This document shows positions 1-4,995 of a DNA stretch of 6,647 nucleotides, in pieces; the first letter of the stretch is position 1; each line of letters begins with the position of its first letter. Both the position numbers and the translations under genes were made by a program. The stretch comes from WHSM01 sp050701635 (GTDB lineage: Bacteria; Actinomycetota; Actinomycetes; Mycobacteriales; Micromonosporaceae), in contig JBOGDF010000309.1 of assembly GCA_050701635.1 (NCBI GenBank), positions 1 through 6,647 of the forward strand. Reading direction: 5' to 3'. The notes under the pieces are model-generated. The model saw nothing but the letters and a program-made list of their open reading frames with translations, did not search any database and had not been told where the DNA came from.

Positions 1-45
1 GACCTCGCCCTCCGGCGCCCGCGCGGTGCGGTCGTCGCAAGCGGT

Positions 46-63
46 GGCCGCTCGCTAGCGGCC
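46..63. other. Perfect 7-bp GC-rich hairpin
   Basis: GGCCGCT (46-52) and AGCGGCC (57-63) are perfect reverse complements around a 4-base loop. The putative TAG stop at 56-58 lies across the loop and right arm. It could add to a terminator together with the inverted repeat 40 bases downstream, but there is no T-run and a hairpin of this size is not rare at this GC content. Confidence 0.3.
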
Positions 64-99
64 CGGGGCTTCTCCGGCCGCCGCAACGTACCGACATGT

Positions 100-148
100 A
101 GATCTTGGTAGTTAAGTGTCAGATTCGAACAACTAACGACCAAGATCT
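100..148. repeat. AT-rich imperfect inverted repeat, possible terminator or dispersed element
   Basis: The left arm AGATCTTGGTAGTTA (100-114) pairs with the right arm TAACGACCAAGATCT (134-148) at 14 of 15 positions; the single mismatch is A110/G138. After a 2x2 internal loop, three more pairs form (117-119 with 129-131), leaving a loop around TTCGAA (124-129). It lies 52 bases beyond the stop codon of the minus-strand dehydrogenase, where a terminator would be expected. It is also clearly richer in A and T than its surroundings, as a small inserted palindromic element would be. The sequence shows the structure; both interpretations are inference. Confidence 0.65.
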
Positions 149-156
149 CGAGATCT
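143..156. repeat. 14-bp perfect palindrome of two AGATCT units
   Basis: AGATCT-CG-AGATCT is a perfect 14-base palindrome that shares its left AGATCT with the right arm of the larger inverted repeat. With the copy at 100-105 there are three AGATCT hexamers within 57 bases, which is striking in DNA this GC-rich. It could be a protein-binding site or part of the same element as the larger repeat. I do not recognise a known binding protein. Confidence 0.6.
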
Positions 157-199
157 CGCCGCCCGCGCTGGTGGCCCTGCCCCAGCTCGAGGGGGTTGG

Positions 200-1171
200 C
201 TAGCGGGCGAAGTCGATGATGAGTTTGCCGGTGGCCTGGCGTTGCTCCATGGCGGCGATCGCTTCGGCGGTACGTCCCAGCGGGTACGTCTCGCCCAGCA
301 CCGGATCCAGCGCGCCGGACTCCAGGTGCGGCAGCAGGTCAGCCCACTGGGCCGGTACGAAGTCCGGCCGCGGCAGCGCGTACGCGCCCCAGCCGACGCC
401 CACCACGGCGACGTTGTTCAGCAGCAGCCGGTTGACCTTCACGGTCGGGATCTCGCCGCCGGTGAAGCCGATCACCAGCAGCCGTCCCTCCGGCGCCAGG
501 CTGCGCAGCGAGTCGGTGAAGCGGTCGCCGCCCACCGGGTCGACCACGACGTCCACGCCGCGGCCGTTGGTGAGCGCCTTGGCCGCGTCCTTGAAGCCGT
601 CGACGGCGATGGTCTCGTCGGCGCCCGCCTGCCGCGCCACGGCCCGCTTCTCCTCCGACGACGCGACCGCGATCACCGTGGCCCCGAGCGCCTTCGCGAG
701 CTGGATCGCTGCGGTGCCGACCCCTCCGGCGGCACCGTGCACCAGCACCGTCTCGCCGGCGGCGAGCTGGCCGCGGCGTACCAGTGCGAAGTGGACGGTC
801 AGGTAGTTCATCGGTACGCCGGCGCCGGCGGCGTACGACATCGGGTCCGGGAGTGCGAACACCATGTGGGGTGGTACGGCGACCAGCTCCTGCAGCCCGC
901 CGATGCCCGGGAACGCGGCCACCCGGTCGCCCGGCTTCACCGCGGCACCCTCGGGCGCGGACCGGACGACGCCGGCGATCTCCGAGCCCGGAGTGAACGG
1001 CGGCTCCGGCTTCAACTGGTAGAGCCCCCGCGTCAGCAGCACGTCGGGGAAGGTCAGCCCGGCGGCGTGCACCTCGATCAGCACCTGATCGTCGCCCGGT
1101 TTGGGCTCCGGCACCTCGTTGACCTCGATCGCCTCGGGCCCGTCCAGTCGTACCACCTGCGCAGCTCTCAT
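200..1171 (-). CDS. Zinc-independent NADPH:quinone oxidoreductase family dehydrogenase (MDR superfamily)
   Basis: A 323-residue medium-chain dehydrogenase/reductase of the quinone oxidoreductase branch. It is a cytosolic enzyme expected to use NADPH to reduce quinones or activated alkenes; the real substrate cannot be read from sequence. The N-terminal GroES-like domain (about 28-100) contains the stretch around GLTFPDVLLTRGLY (38-51) and PGSEIAGVV (61-69), without the zinc ligands of true alcohol dehydrogenases. The Rossmann domain carries HGAAGGVG (145-152). Residues 139-160 fit the quinone oxidoreductase/zeta-crystallin signature (G-E-x2-L-x3-A-A-G-G-x-G-x4-Q-x2-K). The C-terminus GKLIIDFAR is typical. 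I chose the ATG at 1169-1171 because homology begins at once with MRAAQV and the length is normal (about 320-330); the frame extends upstream without family-like sequence. No strong Shine-Dalgarno is visible. The gene is divergent from the lipoprotein gene across 52 bp and probably transcribed alone. Confidence 0.9.
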   Translation of the reverse strand: MRAAQVVRLDGPEAIEVNEVPEPKPGDDQVLIEVHAAGLTFPDVLLTRGLYQLKPEPPFTPGSEIAGVVRSAPEGAAVKPGDRVAAFPGIGGLQELVAVPPHMVFALPDPMSYAAGAGVPMNYLTVHFALVRRGQLAAGETVLVHGAAGGVGTAAIQLAKALGATVIAVASSEEKRAVARQAGADETIAVDGFKDAAKALTNGRGVDVVVDPVGGDRFTDSLRSLAPEGRLLVIGFTGGEIPTVKVNRLLLNNVAVVGVGWGAYALPRPDFVPAQWADLLPHLESGALDPVLGETYPLGRTAEAIAAMEQRQATGKLIIDFAR

Positions 1172-1223
1172 GGTGTTGGAGCCTAGGCGGAACCGCCCAC
1201 GAACACCCAGCGTCCAAGGCGAC
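1172..1223. promoter_or_regulatory. Compact divergent promoter region between dehydrogenase and lipoprotein genes
   Basis: Only 52 bases separate the two divergent start codons, so the promoters must overlap each other or reach into the opposite gene. The spacer contains GGCGG-AA-CCGCC (1186-1197), a perfect 12-base palindrome, and a separate 6-base inverted pair GGTGTT (1172-1177) / AACACC (1202-1207). AAGG at 1216-1219 is a plausible ribosome binding site for the lipoprotein gene, four bases before its ATG. No convincing -10/-35 pair was found in either direction, and the palindromes may be chance at this GC content. Confidence 0.35.
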
Positions 1224-3251
1224 ATGAGGAACACGACACGGGGCACCGCCGCCACCCTGGCCAGCGGGTTGGCGCTCACCATCGGCCTGGCGGGCTGCAC
1301 CGCCACGGCGTCGTACGACGACACCGATCCCGGCGCGCCGCCACAGCTGGTCGCCTTCGACTCCTGCGGCGCCGCGCTGAAGGACTTCAAACGCGCCGCC
1401 CGGCCGTACGTCGGGCCGTACGGGTTCGGCTTCGGCGGGCACGGCTACAGCGACAATGCCGAGGCCGACTCGGCAGCCGGTGCCGGGCGGGACTCGGCGC
1501 CGCAGGCACCCGGAGCGCCGGCCGACAAGGGCGGGAGCGCGCCGGACCACTCGGGCACCAACGTGCACGAGGCCGGGGTGGACGAGCCGGACCTGGTGAA
1601 GACCGACGGACGCCGGATCGTGACGGTGGCCGACGGCGTACTGCGGGTGGTGGACGTGGCGACGCGGAAGCAGACCGGCACGCTGCGGCTGCCGCACGAC
1701 GGCGGGCAGACCTACGACCGGGCGTACGCCGAGGCGGGACAGCTGCTGATGTACGGCGACCGCGCACTCGTGGTGCTCTCCAACCCGCACGTGAGGTACG
1801 ACGGCGGCGGCCCCGTGCCAGGCGCCGAGCCGGCGGCACCCGGCCGTGCCGACCCCGAGGCGAGCGCCCCCGAGCTGGCGATCGTCGGCGTCGAGCTGGT
1901 GCAGATCGACCTGGCCGGTACGCCCCGGATCATCAGCCGGATGAAGTTGGACGGGGAGTACGTGGACGCCCGCGCGGTCGGCGGCACCGTACGGCTGGTC
2001 ACCCGGTCCGCGCCGCGGGTGCCGTTCGCGTACCCGGACGGGTCGCACCGCTCCGAGGCCCGGGCGCAGCGCGACAACCGGATCACGCTGGAGCGCACCA
2101 CGATCGCCGATTGGCTGCCCCGGTACGAGATCGACAACGGCCGTACGGTGACCCGCGGCCAGGTCGGCTGCCAGGCGGTGAGCCGGCCGACGGCGTACAC
2201 CGGGACATCGATGTTGACCGTGACCACCCTGGGCCTGGAGGCGTCCGCGCTGAGCGGCAAGCAGGCGGTCAGCATCGTCGCCGACGGCAGCACCGTGTAC
2301 GGCACCGGAAAGACCCTGTACGTCGCCAGCGCGCAGCACCAGGCGATCCCGGTCGACGCGGTGCGGGAGCCGGAGTCGATGCCGAAGCCGCGTACCAACG
2401 TCTACAAGTTCGACACCTCGCGGGCCGGGACGCCGCGCTTCACCGCCGCCGGCTCGGTGCCGGGTTGGCTGATCAACCAGTACGCGATGTCCGAGCACGA
2501 CGGCTACCTGCGGCTCGCCACCACCGTCGAGGAGTTCGGTGGGGCGGCGCAGCCCCGTTCGCAGAGCGCGGTGTACGTGCTGGCCCACGACGGGAAGAAG
2601 CTGACCACGGTGGGGCGGCTCGGGGGGCTCGGCAAGAGTGAGCGGATCTACGCCGTACGGTTCTCAGGCCCGGTCGGGTACGTGGTCACGTTCCGCCAGA
2701 CCGACCCGCTCTACACGGTGGATCTGCGGGATCCGCGCAGCCCGAAGCTGCTCGGCGAGCTGAAGATTCCTGGTTTCTCGGCGTACCTGCATCCGGCGGC
2801 GGCGGGGCGGCTGATCGGCGTCGGGCAGGAGGCGAACGAGCAGGGCCAGGTGCAGGGCACCCAGGTCTCGCTGTTCGACGTGTCCGACCTGTCGGCGCCG
2901 CGCCGGCTCGCGCAGTACCACGTGAAGGCCGGCCACTCCGAGGCCGAGTACGACCCGCACGCGTTCCTCTACTGGCCGAAGACCGGGCTGCTGGTGATCC
3001 CGGTGGTCAGCTACGGCGCGGAGCGCGCGGAGCCGGACAAGGGGGAGCCGGTGGTCGGTGCGCTGGTGCTGAAGCTGAGCGGCGACAGCTTCACCGAGGT
3101 CGGCACGATCGCCCACCCGAACCAGGACTACCGAGGCGCGGTACGGCGATCGCTGATCATCGGCGACACGCTCTGGACGGTGTCGTCGGCCGGCCTGCTC
3201 GCCAACGACGCCGAGACGCTGCAGAAACAGGCCTGGATCAGCTTCCAGTGA
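1224..3251 (+). CDS. Secreted lipoprotein with C-terminal beta-propeller domain
   Basis: A 675-residue exported protein of the beta-propeller family whose usual annotation is 'secreted protein containing C-terminal beta-propeller domain' (I believe Pfam PF09826). The molecular function of the family is unknown. A lipoprotein signal peptide is clear: basic start MRNTTRG, hydrophobic stretch, and lipobox LAGC with the lipidated Cys at 25, so the protein should sit on the outer face of the cytoplasmic membrane. A low-complexity Gly/Ala/Pro linker (about 62-108) leads to the family hallmark TNVHEAGVDEPDLVKTDG (112-129). Further typical blocks are KSERIYAVRF (471-480), GYVVTFRQTDPLYTVDL (485-501) and YDPHAFLYWP (576-585). 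Length is normal and the frame is intact. The ATG at 1224 gives an immediate signal peptide and has AAGG four bases upstream; an in-frame ATG at 1170 would bury the signal and overlap the start of the divergent gene. The 17-bp terminator hairpin follows 14 bases after the stop. Confidence 0.9.
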   Translation: MRNTTRGTAATLASGLALTIGLAGCTATASYDDTDPGAPPQLVAFDSCGAALKDFKRAARPYVGPYGFGFGGHGYSDNAEADSAAGAGRDSAPQAPGAPADKGGSAPDHSGTNVHEAGVDEPDLVKTDGRRIVTVADGVLRVVDVATRKQTGTLRLPHDGGQTYDRAYAEAGQLLMYGDRALVVLSNPHVRYDGGGPVPGAEPAAPGRADPEASAPELAIVGVELVQIDLAGTPRIISRMKLDGEYVDARAVGGTVRLVTRSAPRVPFAYPDGSHRSEARAQRDNRITLERTTIADWLPRYEIDNGRTVTRGQVGCQAVSRPTAYTGTSMLTVTTLGLEASALSGKQAVSIVADGSTVYGTGKTLYVASAQHQAIPVDAVREPESMPKPRTNVYKFDTSRAGTPRFTAAGSVPGWLINQYAMSEHDGYLRLATTVEEFGGAAQPRSQSAVYVLAHDGKKLTTVGRLGGLGKSERIYAVRFSGPVGYVVTFRQTDPLYTVDLRDPRSPKLLGELKIPGFSAYLHPAAAGRLIGVGQEANEQGQVQGTQVSLFDVSDLSAPRRLAQYHVKAGHSEAEYDPHAFLYWPKTGLLVIPVVSYGAERAEPDKGEPVVGALVLKLSGDSFTEVGTIAHPNQDYRGAVRRSLIIGDTLWTVSSAGLLANDAETLQKQAWISFQ

Positions 3252-3265
3252 CGCCTCCCCAGGTG

Positions 3266-3310
3266 CCGGTCCGGTCGGGTGTTCCACGGGGGGACACCCG
3301 ACCGGACCGG
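3266..3310. terminator. Bidirectional rho-independent-type terminator hairpin
   Basis: CCGGTCCGGTCGGGTGT (3266-3282) is the exact reverse complement of ACACCCGACCGGACCGG (3294-3310). One G-T pair and two more C-G pairs extend the stem inward to 20 pairs with the 5-base loop ACGGG (3286-3290). It lies 14 bases after the lipoprotein stop and 3 bases beyond the tetR stop on the other strand, the right place to end both convergent transcripts. There is no T-run, which is common for terminators of high-GC actinobacteria. Confidence 0.88.
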
Positions 3311-3313
3311 GCG

Positions 3314-3874
3314 TCACAGCGGGTCGCGTAGATACCGCTGTACGGTCCGGCCGATCGTGGCGGTGATCTGATCCGGCTCCAGCGCGGTGACCGGTGGGAG
3401 CCGCAGCAGCTGCCGGCACAGCGCCAGCCCGAGCATCTGGGTGGCGATCAGTCCGGCCCGGGTGGCGGCCTCCGCCGGGTCGTCGAGCGCCGGCGCGATG
3501 GCCGGCATCAGCTGCCGGCGGAAGATCGTACGCATCCGCCCCGCGGCGTCGTCGTCCACCGCGGCGGAGCGCAGCAGCATCAGCAGCACGTCGTCGCCGG
3601 CGTCCTCCCAGCGGTCGAGGAAGTGGCGTACCAACGTCTCGCCGAGGCGGGAACGGGGCACCGCCGTGAGGTCGGGCAGCCGCAGGTCGGCGTCGAGCGC
3701 GGCGGCGAACAGCTGCGCCTTGTTGCCGTAGTAGCGCATCACCATCGCCGGGTCGATGCCGGCGTCGGCGGCGATCGCCCGGATCGTGGCGCGCTGGTAG
3801 CCGTGCCGGGAGAACCGTTCCCGCGCCGCGCGCAGGATCCCGGCCCGGGTGGCATCCGACCGTCGCGGCGTCAT
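3314..3874 (-). CDS. TetR/AcrR family transcriptional regulator
   Basis: A 186-residue one-component repressor. The N-terminal DNA-binding domain (about 12-58) has the TetR pattern: ILRAARERFSRHGYQRATI followed by the helix-turn-helix around IRAIAADAGIDPAMVMRYYG and the closing NKAQLFAAAL. The helical C-terminal ligand and dimer domain (about 75-180), with LVRHFLDRWE and LLMLLRSAA, resembles the C-terminal domain common in actinobacterial TetR proteins; the ligand is unknown. The ATG at 3872-3874 puts the usual short basic lead (MTPRRSDATR) before the domain; a GTG two codons upstream is an alternative, and no clear Shine-Dalgarno precedes either. The gene is divergent from the membrane methyltransferase gene, and two matching operator-like dyads lie between them, so self-regulation and control of the methyltransferase are likely. 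Its 3' end meets the shared terminator. Confidence 0.92.
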   Translation of the reverse strand: MTPRRSDATRAGILRAARERFSRHGYQRATIRAIAADAGIDPAMVMRYYGNKAQLFAAALDADLRLPDLTAVPRSRLGETLVRHFLDRWEDAGDDVLLMLLRSAAVDDDAAGRMRTIFRRQLMPAIAPALDDPAEAATRAGLIATQMLGLALCRQLLRLPPVTALEPDQITATIGRTVQRYLRDPL

Positions 3875-3888
3875 GCCCACAAGCGTAG

Positions 3889-3904
3889 GCCAACACCCGT
3901 TGAC
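3889..3904. promoter_or_regulatory. Probable TetR operator, site 1
   Basis: GCCAACACCCGTTGAC is a partial dyad (CAAC-4-GTTG core). It matches the reverse complement of site 2 (3935-3950) at 13 of 16 positions; the three differences are all in the centre. It includes the first five bases of the plus-strand -35 hexamer TTGACT (3900-3905), so a bound repressor would block the methyltransferase promoter. It is 15 bases upstream of the tetR start codon. Assignment to the adjacent TetR protein is inference from position and duplication. Confidence 0.65.
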
Positions 3905-3928
3905 TTTGGTACCCACCGCGCTTACCGT
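3900..3928 (+). promoter_or_regulatory. Predicted promoter for the membrane methyltransferase gene
   Basis: TTGACT (3900-3905) and TACCGT (3923-3928) are separated by the ideal 17 bases. The -35 matches consensus at five of six positions; the -10 keeps the important T, A and final T. Transcription would start near 3935, giving a leader of about 85 bases before the ribosome binding site and start. The two operator-like sites flank this promoter, one on the -35 box and one at the expected start point. Confidence 0.6.
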
Positions 3929-3933
3929 GGTGA

Positions 3934-3951
3934 TGTCAACACTTGTTGGCA
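3934..3951. promoter_or_regulatory. Probable TetR operator, site 2
   Basis: TGTCAACACTTGTTGGCA is an 18-base dyad: the arms TGTCAACA and TGTTGGCA pair at seven of eight positions around a central CT. This size and symmetry are typical of TetR-family operators. It lies just after the predicted plus-strand -10 box, over the expected start of transcription. Read on the minus strand, its first six bases give TTGACA, a perfect -35 hexamer pointing at tetR, although no good -10 follows at 16-18 bases. Confidence 0.7.
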
Positions 3952-4006
3952 TGGGGCCGGTGCCGGCATGGGGCTCGCCGCCGAAGCACGGTCCCGAACC
4001 CGGGCC

Positions 4007-4011
4007 GGAGG
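4007..4011 (+). promoter_or_regulatory. Ribosome binding site that decides the methyltransferase start
   Basis: GGAGG is a full Shine-Dalgarno core. It is 8 bases before the ATG at 4020 and 5 before the GTG at 4017, but only 2 before the ATG at 4014, and it lies downstream of the in-frame ATGs at 3933, 3951 and 3969. It therefore favours the start at 4020 (or 4017). Confidence 0.75.
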
Positions 4012-4019
4012 TGATGGTG

Positions 4020-4535
4020 ATGCGGCGGAGCAGCGCGGTGCTGGGCAGCGCGATCTGGTTCGTGTTGGCGCCCGGCGTGGTGGCCGGCCTGGTGCCCTGG
4101 TGGCTGACCGGCTGGCGTTTCGGGTCGATCCCAGCGGGTCCGGTGGCGGGCGTCTCGCAGGTGGTCGGCGGGGTGCTGGTGCTGGCCGGGGTCGGGCTGC
4201 TGGTGGGCGCGTTCGTACGGTTCGTGGTCGAAGGGCACGGCACCCCGGCGCCGGTCGCGGCCCCCGACCGGCTGGTGGTCGGCGGGCTCTACCGGTACGT
4301 ACGCAACCCGATGTATCTCGGGGTGAACGCCTGCCTGCTGGGCCAGACGATGCTGCTGTGGCAACCCGCGCTGCTCTGGTACGGGCTCGCCGTCGCCGCC
4401 GTGGAAGCCCTCTTCGTGTACGGCTACGAAGAGCCGGCGCTACGCGGAAGCTTCGGGCCGGCGTACGACGAGTACCGGCGGAACGTACCGGCGTGGCTGC
4501 CCCGGCTGCGCCCCTGGACCCCGCAGGCGCCGTGA
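4020..4535 (+). CDS. Membrane methyltransferase of the isoprenylcysteine carboxyl methyltransferase / phospholipid methyltransferase superfamily
   Basis: A 171-residue integral membrane protein with about four hydrophobic segments (roughly 8-28, 46-70, 100-113 and 115-135). The family uses S-adenosylmethionine to methylate membrane-associated substrates; bacterial members are mostly uncharacterised. The cofactor-binding hallmark is present: GHGTPAP (72-78), LVVGGLYRYVRNPMYLG (85-101) with the diagnostic RNPMY, then the C-terminal EEPALRGSFGPAYDEYRRNV (137-156) with the conserved E-E-P-x-L and F-G-x-x-Y-x-x-Y pattern. The length is normal and the protein appears complete. The start was chosen from the GGAGG at 4007-4011; longer in-frame starts add residues without membrane or family character and would begin at or before the predicted transcription start. 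It is divergent from tetR and probably repressed by it. It ends 52 bases from the convergent F420 oxidoreductase gene. Confidence 0.87.
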   Translation: MRRSSAVLGSAIWFVLAPGVVAGLVPWWLTGWRFGSIPAGPVAGVSQVVGGVLVLAGVGLLVGAFVRFVVEGHGTPAPVAAPDRLVVGGLYRYVRNPMYLGVNACLLGQTMLLWQPALLWYGLAVAAVEALFVYGYEEPALRGSFGPAYDEYRRNVPAWLPRLRPWTPQAP

Positions 4536-4550
4536 CCAGGGCGTGGGCGA

Positions 4551-4570
4551 CCGCCAACCGCCGCCAACCG
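4551..4570. repeat. Tandem duplicated decamer in convergent spacer
   Basis: CCGCCAACCG occurs twice back to back (4551-4560 and 4561-4570) and is followed by a partial third match, CCGC. It fills most of the 52-base gap between two convergent genes. A weak 5-bp hairpin, CCGCG (4571-4575) with CGCGG (4583-4587), follows and could contribute to termination. This looks like a local slippage duplication with no evident function. Confidence 0.55.
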
Positions 4571-4587
4571 CCGCGGGCCAGGCGCGG

Positions 4588-4995
4588 TCAGGCGTCGAGG
4601 GTGATGCGGATGCCGATCGTGCCGGCGTAGCCGCGGCGCAGCCAGCTGCCGGTGAGCGTGAGCCAGCCCACCAGGCCGTACTTGTGCTTGATCGCGTCGC
4701 GTACCCGCTGCGTGCCGGCGGCGTCGAGCAGCTCGGCGCGTCCGGTCGCGGCCTCGCCGGTGACGCTCCCGCCGTACGTGCACGGCGCCACCTCGACCCG
4801 CGGGTCGCGCCCCATCCGCTTCACCTTGTACGACTCCGTCGGGGTCCAGACCGCCAGCGCGTCGCCGTCGGGCACCACCCACAGCGGCGTGCCGACTCCG
4901 GTGCCGTCCTTGCGGTAGCTGGTGACCAGCACGTACTGGCTCTCGGCGAGCGCGGCGACGCGCCCGGCGGCGGGACCGGTGGCCCGATCGCTCAC
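4588..4995 (-). CDS. PPOX-class F420-dependent oxidoreductase
   Basis: A 135-residue split-barrel flavin/deazaflavin-binding protein of the pyridoxamine-phosphate-oxidase-like fold, in the actinobacterial group that binds coenzyme F420 and resembles the Mycobacterium tuberculosis Rv2061-type proteins. These small cytosolic enzymes are thought to carry out F420H2-dependent reductions; the substrate is unknown. Visible features are the first strands YVLVTSYRKDGTGVGTPLWV (21-40), DGDALAVWT (43-51), the basic segment YKVKRMGRDPRVEVAPC (56-72), a GEAATGRAELL strand (80-90), and a C-terminal KHKYGLVGW (104-112) ending GIRITLDA. The start is a GTG at 4993-4995 that overlaps the upstream gene's TGA by four bases (GTGA), so translation is probably coupled to the YbjN-like gene. 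The protein is complete and of normal family size. Confidence 0.88.
   Translation of the reverse strand: MSDRATGPAAGRVAALAESQYVLVTSYRKDGTGVGTPLWVVPDGDALAVWTPTESYKVKRMGRDPRVEVAPCTYGGSVTGEAATGRAELLDAAGTQRVRDAIKHKYGLVGWLTLTGSWLRRGYAGTIGIRITLDA

Larger units (their letters stand above)
1..199. other. Left-edge intergenic region, no secure gene
   Basis: No gene can be supported here. On the plus strand one frame runs from the window edge to a TAG at 56-58 (18 codons, mostly G or C at the third position), so it could be the tail of a plus-strand gene converging on the dehydrogenase. The other two plus frames stay open to about 100-111, and a minus-strand frame from an ATG near 96 is open to the edge, so codon bias does not decide. 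The region holds a short GC-rich hairpin (46-63) and an AT-rich inverted repeat (100-148). The drop in GC from about 98 to 157 stands out against the rest of the window and is what one expects of non-coding spacer. Confidence 0.5.

Noticed and set aside
115..135. T-loop-like string TTCGAA suggesting a tRNA remnant or attachment site
   Set aside because: The bases on either side do not form a 5-bp T-stem, and no acceptor, anticodon or CCA end can be built on either strand.
1101..1223. N-terminal extension of the lipoprotein, including the in-frame ATG at 1170
   Set aside because: It would move the signal peptide away from the N-terminus; the ATG at 1224 gives a standard lipoprotein signal with Cys at 25.
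1172..1390. N-terminal extension of the dehydrogenase to an upstream ATG
   Set aside because: The added 73 residues have no family similarity, would lie inside the divergent lipoprotein gene, and would make the enzyme far longer than its family.
339..2588. Very long minus-strand open frame (about 749 codons) across the dehydrogenase and lipoprotein genes
   Set aside because: It is antisense to two genes with clear family hallmarks, is extremely Arg/Gly/Pro-rich, and shows no domain; long spurious frames are normal at this GC content.
2664..3896. Minus-strand open frame of about 410 codons through the terminator and tetR region
   Set aside because: It runs through the perfect terminator hairpin and is out of frame with the recognisable TetR domain; composition is of the shadow type.
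3849..4019. Longer starts for the membrane methyltransferase (ATGs at 3849, 3933, 3951, 3969, 4014)
   Set aside because: They lie in the tetR coding region, at the predicted transcription start, or without a properly spaced ribosome binding site; GGAGG at 4007-4011 supports 4020.
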